From contig NZ_SNYC01000005.1 in the NCBI RefSeq assembly GCF_004362715.1, forward strand, positions 435,781 through 499,780: a DNA stretch of 64,000 bases. Reading direction: 5' to 3'. Numbering within the stretch: the stretch's first letter is position 1; each line of letters begins with the position of its first letter. Below the pieces are notes generated by a model. The model had not been told where the DNA came from, did no database searches, and was given only the letters and a program-made list of their open reading frames with translations. The DNA comes from Pedobacter metabolipauper. Lineage in GTDB: Bacteria > Bacteroidota > Bacteroidia > Sphingobacteriales > Sphingobacteriaceae. This document shows positions 8,698 to 18,704 of this stretch, in pieces. A program made the translations under genes and the position numbers.

Positions 8698-9228
8698 ATG
8701 GATAACAATTCTATAAATATACTTAAGGAGGGTGATATAACTGCATTTAATACAGCATATCGCCTTTACCATAAACAGATATATAGTTTCATACTTCACA
8801 AAACCCAATCTGAATTTATCGCATCTGAAGTAGTTCAGCTTACCTTCATCAGGTTATGGGAAAAGAAAAACAAACTCAATGACGAAGTAGAATTACAGCT
8901 GCAGCTTTTTGGAATGGCACGTCAGGTTATGATCGATGAACTTCGTAAAGAAGCTACCCGCTATAAATACAACAACCAGTTTAATCAATATCCGTATACA
9001 GACAGCCTCATGAAAATGATAGAAAGCAAGGATTTGCTGAAGCATTTTGAAAGGGAGGTTGAAGCAATGCCAACCATGCGTAAAATGGTTTTTAACCTAA
9101 GCAGAAAGAATGGATTTTCTTACAATGAGATTTCAGAAATGCTGGGCATATCTCCTAAGACCGTAGAGAGCCATATTTCAAAAGCACTTACCACCTTAAA
9201 GCAATACATGCTTACCGTTTTACTTTAG
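8698..9228 (+). CDS. ECF RNA polymerase sigma-70 factor
   Basis: 176 aa. Sigma region 2 is at about 20-85 (YHKQIYSFILHKTQ...TFIRLWEKK) and region 4 at about 120-170 (FSYNEISEMLGISPKTVESHISKAL), with no region 3, as in ECF sigma factors. Together with the FecR-type anti-sigma at 9287 and the SusC gene at 10346 it forms the usual Bacteroidota cell-surface signalling unit, in which substrate binding at the outer-membrane receptor releases the sigma factor to activate the uptake operon. Confidence 0.92.
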   Translation: MDNNSINILKEGDITAFNTAYRLYHKQIYSFILHKTQSEFIASEVVQLTFIRLWEKKNKLNDEVELQLQLFGMARQVMIDELRKEATRYKYNNQFNQYPYTDSLMKMIESKDLLKHFEREVEAMPTMRKMVFNLSRKNGFSYNEISEMLGISPKTVESHISKALTTLKQYMLTVLL

Positions 9229-9286
9229 CTGTATTAACAAATTGTTAAGCACTAAGGGCTAGGTTACCGGCGTACGTAATATTGGT

Positions 9287-10318
9287 ATGAAGGCACCAAA
9301 AGGAGATTTTCGGAATCCCCGGCACTACCCCTATTTTATAAAGAAACTTTTCAGCAATGAGGAGTGGCAATCTCATCCGCAAAAAGAAGAACTTTCTGAA
9401 AAAGCGTCTGAAAACATGTATGCTGTTATCCTTGGAAAGATCAATAACACGAATGAGAAAGACCAAAAAAGAAAAGAACTCAGGTTTAAACTGACCTACA
9501 TTACCAGGTATCTTTCAGCTGCCTGCATCACCACCATTCTTGGTTTCTCGTTATGGCACATGGTACTAAAAGAACCGGTAACACCAAAGAATTTACAGGC
9601 GGCTGCTCATGCTCCGGCCTTAAGACGATCCACGGTGTGGATGGAAGTTAAAAATACAGAAAACCGGATCAGAAACATTCAATTACCCGACTACTCAGTA
9701 GTTAGCCTGTCTCCACAATCTTCCCTCAGGTATGAAAAGGACTTTCAAAAAAAATTCAGGGATGTATTTCTTATAGGAAAGGCCTACTTCAAAGTTAAAA
9801 GAAATCCGGAGAGACCTTTTAGCGTTCATGCAGGCGGACTAAAAACTACGGCATTGGGAACATCTTTTACCATCAATACCTCAGAGTCTAAGCACCGCAC
9901 TTCAGTTGTGCTGCATACCGGAAAAATTGTGGTCAGCCAAACATCCGGCACCCAGCAGCCCATATATATAGCTAAGGCGGGAAATGGTTTATTATACGAT
10001 ACCCAGCTACAAACGGCCCGGTTAACAAAGGCAGCTGCAAGACCAAAATTGATCCCGGAAACCTCATTACATTATGAAGGCACAGCACTGGTAATGAAAA
10101 ATATACCGCTGCCAAAAGTGATCTCACTTCTTAAAGAATCCTATCAGGTAAATATTATAACCATAGGAAAGGATATCGATCACATTACTTATACCGGTAC
10201 AGTTGATTCATCAAGAGAACAGATTGAGCAGGTTTTAAAGGTCATCTGTCTCATTAATAACCTAACCCTCAGCAGGGGCGCAGAACAGGAATTCATTCTT
10301 CAAAAATCAAATAAATAA
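9287..10318 (+). CDS. FecR-family anti-sigma factor
   Basis: 343 aa. A cytosolic N-terminal sigma-binding region (about 1-75) is followed by one membrane helix (about 78-98, YLSAACITTILGFSLWHMV), then the periplasmic FecR domain (about 125-225; LPDYSVVSLSPQSSLRYEKDF, VFLIGKAYFKVKRNPERPFSVHAGG). A C-terminal secretin/TonB short-N-like domain (about 255-343) would contact the SusC partner. It lies 58 bp after the sigma gene and 27 bp before susC. Confidence 0.92.
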   Translation: MKAPKGDFRNPRHYPYFIKKLFSNEEWQSHPQKEELSEKASENMYAVILGKINNTNEKDQKRKELRFKLTYITRYLSAACITTILGFSLWHMVLKEPVTPKNLQAAAHAPALRRSTVWMEVKNTENRIRNIQLPDYSVVSLSPQSSLRYEKDFQKKFRDVFLIGKAYFKVKRNPERPFSVHAGGLKTTALGTSFTINTSESKHRTSVVLHTGKIVVSQTSGTQQPIYIAKAGNGLLYDTQLQTARLTKAAARPKLIPETSLHYEGTALVMKNIPLPKVISLLKESYQVNIITIGKDIDHITYTGTVDSSREQIEQVLKVICLINNLTLSRGAEQEFILQKSNK

Positions 10319-10345
10319 AACCAATAGTATTCATTAACAAACATT

Positions 10346-13336
10346 ATGTATTCAAAAACATTAAAAAGCCTGAAACGTATGTTATGCCTAAGCATGATAT
10401 GTTGGGCAGGTCCGCTTTTTGCCCAGGAACTTCCTGTAAAAGGATTGGTACAAGACGCATCGGGACAACCACTTCCCGGAGTTAGTATCAAAGCAGAGCA
10501 CCAGCAAACCCGTAAAACTTTCAATGCAATGTCTAATTCTGAAGGACTATTCAGTTTTAGCAACATTCCTGCAGGTGGCCCCTACCGGTTTATATTCAGC
10601 TTTATAGGCTTTCAAACCGATACCCTGTCAAATTACACCGTACGTGCAGGGCAGCAAATTGCATTAAATATTAAACTTAAAGACCAGCCGCAGGATCTTC
10701 AGGAAGTGGTAATCGGATATGGTAATACCAGAAGGAACCAGGTAACGGGCTCCGTAACCTCAATTAAGCCTGAAGAATTCAACAGAGGTGTTTTCAGTTC
10801 TCCCGGACAACTCCTGCAAGGAAAAGTTGCGGGTATAAATGTTACCCGCAGCGGTAACCCCACAGACAAACCTGCTGTAATCCTCCGTGGACCATCAAGT
10901 TTCCGTGATGGAGCACAAGAGCCATTTTATGTAATTGACGGTGTTCCTGGTGCTTCTATCGACCTGATTGCACCAGATGATATTGTGAGCATAGATGTAT
11001 TGAAAGACGCTTCATCAACTGCCATATATGGATCAAGGGCCTCGAATGGAGTGATCATGATCAGTACAAGAAACGCAGCAAATGGTGCACCGCGCCTTTC
11101 TTATAATTCTTACGTAGCCAGTGAAACCATTTCTAATACCATCGATATGGCAAGTGGCGCTCAGCTGAGAACCTACCTGACAGACAACGGAAAGAAACTT
11201 GACGCAGTAAGCGACGATGGCAGCAATACAGACTGGTTAAAAGAAGTGACCAGAACAGGCATCTCCCAGAACCACAATCTAAGTCTTAGCGGAAGCGGTG
11301 AAAATTCTAACTATGGCGGAAGTGTTAATTATTTCAATAATGAAGGAATTATCAAGACCTCTGCAATGGAGCGTTTCATAGTAAGGGCCAACATAGAGCA
11401 GCGTATGCTAAACAACAGGCTAAAACTTAACCTGAATGTAACCAACAGCAATACGATCAACGATAGAATTGCAAGTCAGGTATATAACAATATGTTCACT
11501 TACCTGCCAACTGTTGGTGTAAGAAAAGCAGATGGTTCTTATTCTGAAGATCCCAGCCGTACTACAGGCACAGGTGGATACTATAATCCGGTAGCCTTGC
11601 TATACAACAATACCATGCAGGGAAAAACCAATCTTTACCTGGCCAATGGTTCAGCAAAAGTAAATATCCTGAATGGATTGGATTTCACCACCATGGTATC
11701 CATGCAGAATGAGCAGATCAACGAAAACCTTTACAACAACAGGTATTCTATGCTTAAACAGGGATTTAATGGTTACGCAGAGCGCTCATCTGTAAAAAAT
11801 ACACAGAAGATCTTTGAAGGGTATTTTAACTATGACAAATCTTTTGCCGATCACAATGTTAAATTACTCGCAGGATACTCCTGGCAGGAAAATAAAAATG
11901 GCGACGGATTCCAGACATCAGGTCAGGATTTTGTATCAGATGACCTCCTGTGGAATAACATAGGCCTTGGTAATGGAAACGGTACAACCATCGTTAACTA
12001 CGGCAGCAATTACATTTCAACCTTAAGACTGATTTCCTTCTATGGCCGTGCCATGTATGATTACAAGGGTAAATATTTGCTGCAGGCAACATTACGCCGT
12101 GATGGATCATCTGCATTCGGAATAAATAACAGGTGGGGTATTTTCCCGTCAGTGTCTGCAGGATGGAATATAGACCGGGAGAGTTTTATGCAGAATATCA
12201 ATTTTGTTGATAACCTGAAATTACGTGTTGGTTATGGAGTGTCTGGAAATTCGATCGGATTTGATGCATACACTGCCAGGTTAATCTATGGCGCTCAGAA
12301 TTCTTCCTATTTCTACTACAACGGAGAATGGATCACAGCAATCGGCCCGGTTCAAAATGACAATCCAAACCTGAAATGGGAACGTACAGCAACCTTAAAC
12401 ATCGGTATGGACTTCGGTCTGTTTAAAAATAAGCTCTCAGGTACCATCGATGTGTACAACAAGAAAACCACGGACCTAATTGCTCCGTATCAGGTATCTA
12501 CTACCCAATATCCATTCAATGTACTTACAGCCAATGTTGGTGCAATGACCAATAAAGGTATTGAATTGAGCTTAAATACTACTCCGGTAAGAACCAGCAA
12601 CTTCAGCTGGAATACTGCGATCAACCTGTCACACAATAAAAATGAGATCACATCCATTTCAAATGATGTATTCCAGGCCAGTGAATTTTATACCGCAAAC
12701 GTTGGCGGAAGAGGACAATCTGGTGTAAACGGGTTCCAGGTCATAAAAGAAGGTTATCCTCTGGGTTCATTCTATACCCTAAGGTATGCAGGTAAAGATG
12801 AGGCTGGTAAGTCCATGTTCTATGATAAAGACGGAAATGCATCAACAGCAAACACAGGTTTTGAGCATTTCAGCGTAACCGGATCAGCACAGCCAAAACT
12901 ATTATACGGATGGAATAACAGCTTTAAATATAAACACTTTGATTTCAACTTCTTTATTCGCGGTGTATATGGAAACAAAATTCTAAATGCAACCCTTGCA
13001 GATATGAATGCCCCTATCTATGCATTGCAAACGAACATCGCAGTGATGACCTTAACTGAGTCTATCAGTGATGATAAGGCCCAATTCGTTTCAGACAGAT
13101 ACCTGGAAAGCGGATCATACCTGCGTCTGGACAACGCCACGCTTGGATATACCTTTAGAATCGCAGGTAGTAAAAGTTTACGTCTTTATGCATCAGGGAA
13201 TAACCTGTTCATCATCACTAAATACAAAGGTGTAGACCCTGAAATCAATATGGCCGGACAAACACCTGGAATTGATTACCGTAATTTTTATCCTAAAACA
13301 CGTTCGGCAATCTTTGGCTTGAACCTTAGCTTATAA
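10346..13336 (+). CDS. SusC/RagA-family TonB-linked outer-membrane protein
   Basis: 996 aa with signal peptide (to LFAQ about 27), CarboxypepD-like beta domain (about 30-115; VKGLVQDASGQPLPGVSIKAE), a plug domain (about 125-240; QVTGSVTSI, GKVAGINVTRSGNP, IYGSRASNGVIMI), and a 22-strand-type barrel ending in the aromatic-terminal GLNLSL. It imports a polymer fragment across the outer membrane with the SusD lipoprotein next to it. It lacks an extra N-terminal STN domain, although the sigma/FecR genes upstream suggest trans-envelope signalling. The substrate cannot be told from sequence. Confidence 0.95.
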   Translation: MYSKTLKSLKRMLCLSMICWAGPLFAQELPVKGLVQDASGQPLPGVSIKAEHQQTRKTFNAMSNSEGLFSFSNIPAGGPYRFIFSFIGFQTDTLSNYTVRAGQQIALNIKLKDQPQDLQEVVIGYGNTRRNQVTGSVTSIKPEEFNRGVFSSPGQLLQGKVAGINVTRSGNPTDKPAVILRGPSSFRDGAQEPFYVIDGVPGASIDLIAPDDIVSIDVLKDASSTAIYGSRASNGVIMISTRNAANGAPRLSYNSYVASETISNTIDMASGAQLRTYLTDNGKKLDAVSDDGSNTDWLKEVTRTGISQNHNLSLSGSGENSNYGGSVNYFNNEGIIKTSAMERFIVRANIEQRMLNNRLKLNLNVTNSNTINDRIASQVYNNMFTYLPTVGVRKADGSYSEDPSRTTGTGGYYNPVALLYNNTMQGKTNLYLANGSAKVNILNGLDFTTMVSMQNEQINENLYNNRYSMLKQGFNGYAERSSVKNTQKIFEGYFNYDKSFADHNVKLLAGYSWQENKNGDGFQTSGQDFVSDDLLWNNIGLGNGNGTTIVNYGSNYISTLRLISFYGRAMYDYKGKYLLQATLRRDGSSAFGINNRWGIFPSVSAGWNIDRESFMQNINFVDNLKLRVGYGVSGNSIGFDAYTARLIYGAQNSSYFYYNGEWITAIGPVQNDNPNLKWERTATLNIGMDFGLFKNKLSGTIDVYNKKTTDLIAPYQVSTTQYPFNVLTANVGAMTNKGIELSLNTTPVRTSNFSWNTAINLSHNKNEITSISNDVFQASEFYTANVGGRGQSGVNGFQVIKEGYPLGSFYTLRYAGKDEAGKSMFYDKDGNASTANTGFEHFSVTGSAQPKLLYGWNNSFKYKHFDFNFFIRGVYGNKILNATLADMNAPIYALQTNIAVMTLTESISDDKAQFVSDRYLESGSYLRLDNATLGYTFRIAGSKSLRLYASGNNLFIITKYKGVDPEINMAGQTPGIDYRNFYPKTRSAIFGLNLSL

Positions 13337-13353
13337 CATCAAACAGAATAGCA

Positions 13354-14877
13354 ATGAAAAAGAATATAACAGCCGCAATCCTGATGGCACTGACCTTAGG
13401 AAGCTGCACAAAACTGGATGTCGATGTTGAATCACAACTAACAACTGAAAACTTCCCTAAAACTCCTGAAGCCTTTGTTGCCGCCACAGGAACAGTTTAT
13501 CAGAAGTTTAATGCCAAATTTGGTGTAGACATCTGGAGAATGTATGAACTGACCAGTGATGAAGCCATCATTACCGCACGTAACGGTGGTTATTACGATC
13601 AGGGAAGGTATCAAACCCTGCACAAACACAACTGGGCACCTGACCATCCAATCATCCAGAGCGCCTGGGAATGGGGATATGCAGGTATAAGTGACTGCAA
13701 CCGGATACTTAATCTATTGAGTAAAGCTGAAGAAGGACATTTAAAAGAGTTGTTCCTAAAAGAGATCCGCACCATGCGGGCCCTTTATTATTTCTATACC
13801 ATGGACATGTTCGGAAATATACCGATCACCAGCTTTGGAACCATAGAAAGCCCTAAACAATCTACCCGCGCAGAAGTATTCAGTTACATTGAAAAAGAAT
13901 TACTGGAAGTATCAGAAGGCTTGTCTGCCCCTGCTACAGTAACCCAGGAGTTCTATGGCCGGCCAACAAAGTGGATGGCCTATGCCCTGCTTCAAAAGCT
14001 GTATATGAATGCGCAGCACTACATTGGAAAATCGATGTATGCAGAATCTATCATCTATGCAGATAAGATCATCACCGGCTCAGCAATGGGTACGGTAGAC
14101 GATTATAATTCTTTATTTGCCGTAAATAACGGGCCAAATAAAGAAACCATTTTTGCTGCTATTTATGACGCAAATTACTCTGGTGGAAATGCAATGACCA
14201 GGTTCACTTTGCACAGTACCTTAAGGGCAAAATATAATCTGCCGTTTAGTCCGAGTAATGCGATGTGTACGTTCCCTGAGTTTTACAGCATCTTCAACCT
14301 TCCTGGCGACGTACGTAACAGCACCTGGCTGGCGGGCAAGCAATTTCTGGCTGATGGAACAACAAAGATCATGAACGGATCGGCACAACTGGACTTTACC
14401 CCTGAAATTGTTCTTACCAATACAGAAACAATGGATGTAGGCCCGGAAGTAAACGGTATATCACGCGGCGTGCGTTCTATCAAGTTCTATCCGGATCCCA
14501 ATACCAACAGCAGTACGCGTTTCCAGAATAATGACATGCCTATTTTCAGAATGGGAGACGTTTATATGTCGAAAGCAGAAGCATTATTGAGAACTGGCGG
14601 GTCTGCTGACGAAGCCCTTAAGCTGGTTAACAAATTAAGAACCCGTTCAAAAGCTCCGGAACTTAGCGCAATAACCCTTGATGGCATCTTAGAAGAGCGT
14701 GGAAGAGAATTTGCCTGGGAAGGCTGGCGCCGTAACGATTTGATCCGTTTTGGAAAATACCAGGGTAAATGGGGTTTCAAAAATGGAAATGAAGGTGCTA
14801 CACGCGATATTTTCCCAATTCCTGCTACAGAACTGGTACTAAACAAAAATCTCGACCAAAACGAAGGATACAAATAA
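13354..14877 (+). CDS. SusD/RagB-family substrate-binding lipoprotein
   Basis: 507 aa with lipobox (LTLGSC, Cys about 18), so lipid-anchored at the outer membrane. TPR-like helices (about 100-240) and a C-terminal SusD region with LEERGREFAWEGWRRNDLIRFGK and IFPIPATEL, both hallmarks of the family. It caps the SusC barrel and captures the substrate. It starts 17 bp after the susC stop, and its stop overlaps the phosphatase start by one base. Confidence 0.95.
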   Translation: MKKNITAAILMALTLGSCTKLDVDVESQLTTENFPKTPEAFVAATGTVYQKFNAKFGVDIWRMYELTSDEAIITARNGGYYDQGRYQTLHKHNWAPDHPIIQSAWEWGYAGISDCNRILNLLSKAEEGHLKELFLKEIRTMRALYYFYTMDMFGNIPITSFGTIESPKQSTRAEVFSYIEKELLEVSEGLSAPATVTQEFYGRPTKWMAYALLQKLYMNAQHYIGKSMYAESIIYADKIITGSAMGTVDDYNSLFAVNNGPNKETIFAAIYDANYSGGNAMTRFTLHSTLRAKYNLPFSPSNAMCTFPEFYSIFNLPGDVRNSTWLAGKQFLADGTTKIMNGSAQLDFTPEIVLTNTETMDVGPEVNGISRGVRSIKFYPDPNTNSSTRFQNNDMPIFRMGDVYMSKAEALLRTGGSADEALKLVNKLRTRSKAPELSAITLDGILEERGREFAWEGWRRNDLIRFGKYQGKWGFKNGNEGATRDIFPIPATELVLNKNLDQNEGYK

Positions 14878-15887
14878 TGAAAAGGAGAGACTTTGTAAAA
14901 GGTACTGCGCTAACTGCAATAGGGGCTACACTGCTGGCCCCTTTGCAGTCTATAGCTTCCGGCTCAGAAACGCACCTGGAGAGTGAGGATGTTGCTCCCC
15001 GCAGTGAATTAAATGATGATTATTCGCTGCACTTTGCCGCAATAGGAGACTGGGGACGAAATGGCGCAGACCACCAGATCCATGTAGCTAAGCAGATGGG
15101 TAAATGGACAACAGAAAACCCAAATGATTTCATTCTCTCATTAGGTGATAACTTTTACCCAAAAGGGGTAGCCAGTGAGCATGACCCGTTATGGCATTAT
15201 TCTTTTGAAAATATCTATACTGATTTTTCATTGCAATGGGATTGGTATCCCATCCTGGGCAATCACGATTATATAAGCGATCCTGATGCACAGGTACGCT
15301 ATAGCAAGATCAGCAGAAGATGGAAAATGCCAGCGCGGTACTATTCCAAAGAAGTTGATCTGAAAGGAACCAATGGCGATAAAGTATTGATGATCTTTAT
15401 CGATACCTGTCCTTTGATCCCTGAGTTCCACGCCAATCCGCAATATGCGCCATTTGTAGAGAACCAGCATCCAGAAAAGCAGCTGGCATGGATAGACGAG
15501 ACCTTGAAAAATGCAGGGCCGAATATCAAATGGAAAATGGTAATTGGTCACCATCCCATCTATACCGTTGGACCAAGGATAAAGAACTACGATACGCTTG
15601 CCTGTCGTAAAGTGCTTAAAGATATCTTTGATCGCAACAAGGTTGATGTATACCTTTCCGGGCATGATCATTCCTTACAGCACTTAAAACCAGAAGGTTT
15701 TACCAACCACTTTATATCTGGTGCAGGTTCTGAAGTAACACCTGTAACTGCCGGGGTAGCGTACAGTAAGTTTGAAGCATCAGAATATGGCTTTATGTAT
15801 TTTTCTATAGATAAAAGCCGGCTAAATGTGAAGACGATCAGTCACGAAGGAAAGGTAATTTATGAGACCACCTTGTCAAAAGCATAA
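14877..15887 (+). CDS. Tat-exported calcineurin-like metallophosphatase
   Basis: 336 aa. The N-terminus MKRRDFVKGTALTAIGATLL is a twin-arginine-like signal. The dimetal phosphoesterase motifs are all present: IGDWG (about 57), LGDNFYP (about 92), LGNHDY (about 127), IGHHPIY (about 222) and SGHDHSLQHL (about 262). The layout fits tartrate-resistant acid phosphatase/purple acid phosphatase-like enzymes. Coupled translation with susD (TAATG) suggests the imported substrate is phosphorylated or that phosphate is the nutrient gained. Confidence 0.88.
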   Translation: MKRRDFVKGTALTAIGATLLAPLQSIASGSETHLESEDVAPRSELNDDYSLHFAAIGDWGRNGADHQIHVAKQMGKWTTENPNDFILSLGDNFYPKGVASEHDPLWHYSFENIYTDFSLQWDWYPILGNHDYISDPDAQVRYSKISRRWKMPARYYSKEVDLKGTNGDKVLMIFIDTCPLIPEFHANPQYAPFVENQHPEKQLAWIDETLKNAGPNIKWKMVIGHHPIYTVGPRIKNYDTLACRKVLKDIFDRNKVDVYLSGHDHSLQHLKPEGFTNHFISGAGSEVTPVTAGVAYSKFEASEYGFMYFSIDKSRLNVKTISHEGKVIYETTLSKA

Positions 15888-15910
15888 CCGATATCATTTT
15901 CTTTGAATAA

Positions 15911-15950
15911 TAAATGTGCCCAAACGAATATTTCGTGTTGGGCACATTTA
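15911..15950. terminator. Bidirectional terminator
   Basis: A 13-bp perfect stem (TAAATGTGCCCAA with TTGGGCACATTTA) lies between the convergent phosphatase and AraC-type genes. The loop contains a further CGAA/TTCG pairing. T-tracts flank both sides, so it can serve both strands. Confidence 0.8.
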
Positions 15951-15980
15951 TATATTATTTCATCCTTTCCCTGGTTTAAT

Positions 15981-16901
15981 CTAACTTATGCTTGTAAAAG
16001 ATTGCCTGTATACCGTAGGTGATGTATTTGCCTTTTGTTTAAAAAGCTTATTAAAAGATTGTGGATGTTCAAAACCAAGCTGATACGCAACCTGGGCAAT
16101 GGTAAGATCACTTGTACTCAACAACTCTTTAGCAATTTCTATCAGTTTATTGTGTATGTGCTGCTGGGTATTCTGGCCGGTATATGTTCTTAACATATCG
16201 CTTAAATAATCTGCAGAAAAATTCAGCTTCCCGGAGACGTACTGAACAGTTGGCAAGCCAGATGCCATTGCCTTACCGCCATCAAAATAATCGGCAAGCA
16301 CATTTTCCAGCCTGCTAACCAGGTCATGATTCTCTGTTTTCCGCGTAATAAACTGCCGCGTATAATACCGGTCGCTATAATCCAGCAAAAGTTCAACATA
16401 TGAAGCAAGCAAATCCTGGCTAAACGTGTCAATTGCTGAATGGAGTTCCGCCTCTATCTGCTTAAACAACCCAAGAATTACCTCTTTTTCTTTCTCAGAG
16501 AGATGCAATGCCTCAGATATAGAATAAGAAAAGAAACCATAATTTCTGATCTTCTTGCCCAGGCTGTGGTGCCTGATCAGATCGGGATGCAGGTATATAG
16601 AAATACCAGAAAGCTTATCAGAATTATGTACCACAGAGATGATCTGGTTGGGCGAAATAAAAAATAGTCCGCCTTCTTCAAAATCAAAATAATTCTGACC
16701 ATATTTTATCTTGCTCTTTGAACCGGTTATAAAAGATATCTTATAAAAATTGAGCACAATACTCTTGTATTTATGATCCCTGGCGTTAATATCATTAAGG
16801 TTTACCACGCTGACGAGCGGATGCAGTGGTTTTGGAAGATCTAAATCCCGCTGGTATTCAGAAATAGAATCGTATAGATAGGGTTTTGTATCTGCCTTCA
16901 T
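15981..16901 (-). CDS. AraC-family transcriptional regulator
   Basis: 306 aa from the ATG at 16901; a longer frame reaches 16937, but the paralogue at 49989 aligns with the shorter start (29 residues to the shared LPxPLHPL motif in both). An N-terminal cupin-like sensing domain (about 25-175) is followed by two HTH motifs (about 200-300; LNFSADYLSDMLRTYTGQNTQQ and TIAQVAYQLGFEHPQSFNKLFK). It lies 73 bp downstream of the aldo/keto reductase on the same strand and probably controls it. Confidence 0.9.
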   Translation of the reverse strand: MKADTKPYLYDSISEYQRDLDLPKPLHPLVSVVNLNDINARDHKYKSIVLNFYKISFITGSKSKIKYGQNYFDFEEGGLFFISPNQIISVVHNSDKLSGISIYLHPDLIRHHSLGKKIRNYGFFSYSISEALHLSEKEKEVILGLFKQIEAELHSAIDTFSQDLLASYVELLLDYSDRYYTRQFITRKTENHDLVSRLENVLADYFDGGKAMASGLPTVQYVSGKLNFSADYLSDMLRTYTGQNTQQHIHNKLIEIAKELLSTSDLTIAQVAYQLGFEHPQSFNKLFKQKANTSPTVYRQSFTSIS

Positions 16902-16974
16902 AAAATAGATGATATGCATGAGTATAATCAAATACACTCATGCTAAGTTAAGGAATTAAGATCACAAGTATTTG

Positions 16975-18054
16975 TTAATAAACTTCTTTACTATTCTTCG
17001 GTAGTATAGATGAAATCAGAGACGTTTTACCGTTAATGGTAGTTCCACCCATTCCATTGTGATAACCTGCCCTCATAAAAGGAATAGGAAAGTTGAGTAC
17101 CGGTTCTGAAACTTCATTGAGGTACCCCACCTCTTCATCACTCAATGCTACAGAGAGCGATGCCAGATTCTGGTTCAGCTGGTCTATAGTTCTAGCGCCA
17201 ATTAAGGTAGAAGTTACAACCGGCATGGCCATAACCCAGGCCAGTGCAATTGCAGAAACTGTGGTACCCTTTTGTTCCGACAATATTTTCAGCCTTTCAA
17301 TGATCACATAAGTGGATTCTGGTAAATCAGGATTTCCGAGTCTGCCGCTCAGGCTTGCCCCGTTGCTTTCTTTAGTGTATTTACCCGTAAGAATGCCACC
17401 TTTCAAAGGCGACCATGGCATTACACCCAGTCCAAGTTCCTGCGCCATAGGGATCAACTCACCTTCAGGAGTTCTTTCCAAAAGTGAATATTCCGATTGA
17501 AGGCTGATAAATGGAGACCATCCCCTAAATTGTGCAATAGTCTGTGCCTGCGCTACCTTCCAGGCAGGAGTATCAGATACCGCAATGTAGCGTACCTTAC
17601 CGGAAACTACAAGATCGTTTAATGCCGACATGGTTTCTTCAATTGGCGTAAATTCATCAAAGGCATGCATCCAGTACAGATCAATATAATCAGTCTGCAG
17701 GCGTCTTAAAGAGTTTTCCAAAGAATTGATGATGGTTTTTCTGCTGGTACCGCCCGCATTGGGATCTCCAGGATATAAATTGCCGTAGAACTTGGTAGAG
17801 AGCACAACGCCATCCCTTCTAACCTGGTTCTCGTGGAGGTAATCTCCAATAATTTTTTCAGAATGACCTTTGGTATACAAGTTTGCTGTATCCACAATGT
17901 TTCCACCCTGATCCAGGTATGCCTTCAATATCTCTTTTGATTCCTGAACAGTAGATCCCCAGCCCCACTCTTCTCCAAAAGTCATTGTCCCTAATGTTAA
18001 AGGACTAACCCTTAAACCAGATTTTCCTAATGTTCTATAATTTGTTAAATCCAT
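16975..18054 (-). CDS. Aldo/keto reductase
   Basis: 359 aa from the ATG at 18054 (MDLTNYRTLGKSGLRVSPL); the frame opens at 18102 but those extra residues do not fit the family. TIM-barrel reductase with catalytic Asp/Tyr (VDTANLYTKGHSE), Lys (VLSTKFYG) and His (DLYWMHAFD), and a C-terminal NADP-binding region (STLIGARTIDQLNQNL). It would reduce carbonyl substrates with NADPH; substrate unknown. Paired with an AraC regulator in the same way as the SDR at 50955. Confidence 0.9.
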   Translation of the reverse strand: MDLTNYRTLGKSGLRVSPLTLGTMTFGEEWGWGSTVQESKEILKAYLDQGGNIVDTANLYTKGHSEKIIGDYLHENQVRRDGVVLSTKFYGNLYPGDPNAGGTSRKTIINSLENSLRRLQTDYIDLYWMHAFDEFTPIEETMSALNDLVVSGKVRYIAVSDTPAWKVAQAQTIAQFRGWSPFISLQSEYSLLERTPEGELIPMAQELGLGVMPWSPLKGGILTGKYTKESNGASLSGRLGNPDLPESTYVIIERLKILSEQKGTTVSAIALAWVMAMPVVTSTLIGARTIDQLNQNLASLSVALSDEEVGYLNEVSEPVLNFPIPFMRAGYHNGMGGTTINGKTSLISSILPKNSKEVY

Positions 18055-18224
18055 AATAAACTGTCTTTTAATAACAACAGTACAAAGTTGCTGAAGGGAC
18101 AATAGATGAAATTAGTCGAAACAAGGAAATGGGTAGCCAGAATGGGTGAAGATGCCGCAAATACCTTTAATTTGGCACATTGCTCAAATTAACTTAAATT
18201 GATGATTCCAATTGTACCTGTAAA

Positions 18225-18569
18225 ATGAAAATATTCAATTTTAATCCTGCAGATTTTGAACCGGTAAGAAGAATTGCACTTCAGTTCCCCAATGCATCAG
18301 ACAGCCTCTCCCATTATGATACGCCGTCGGTTAAGATCAAAAAAAATCTGCTTTGCCGACTAAATGAAAATGGAGAATGGATTGTGATCCGAACAGATTT
18401 CGACAGCAGGGCCCTATTTCTGGAGCAATATCCTGAAAGTTGTTTCATTACACCACATTATGAGAAATACCCATATATCTGCCTCCAGGTAAATAGTTAC
18501 ACCACAGATCTAGCCAAAGCAATCCTGGAAAGTGGTTATTTGGCCATTACTGCAAAAAAGAAAAAGTAA
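18225..18569 (+). CDS. MmcQ/YjbR-family protein
   Basis: 114 aa, no signal peptide. The opening (FEPVRRIALQFPNASDSLSHYDTPSVKIKKNLLCR) and the later YPESCFITPHYEKYPYICLQV match the small MmcQ/YjbR-type alpha/beta fold (double-wing, DNA-binding-like in E. coli YjbR). Biochemical role is not established. It stands alone between divergent neighbours. Confidence 0.75.
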   Translation: MKIFNFNPADFEPVRRIALQFPNASDSLSHYDTPSVKIKKNLLCRLNENGEWIVIRTDFDSRALFLEQYPESCFITPHYEKYPYICLQVNSYTTDLAKAILESGYLAITAKKKK

Positions 18570-18678
18570 GCTCCTAATTTACACCTCCATAATCTTCCAT
18601 GTCGGCCATTGGATAAAATACAACTGCATAGCCGTTCAAGGTTGTCAATACAATATGATTTTATTGAATAAAAAAATC

Positions 18679-18686
18679 TAAGTTTG
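18679..18686 (+). promoter_or_regulatory. -7 box (TAAGTTTG) of the barrel gene
   Basis: TAAGTTTG matches TAnnTTTG. The TTG at 18684, which could be read as a start codon, lies inside this box, so translation more likely starts at TTG 18705, about 13 nt after the expected transcription start. Confidence 0.45.
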
Positions 18687-18704
18687 TATTATAACCTCAC
18701 ACCG

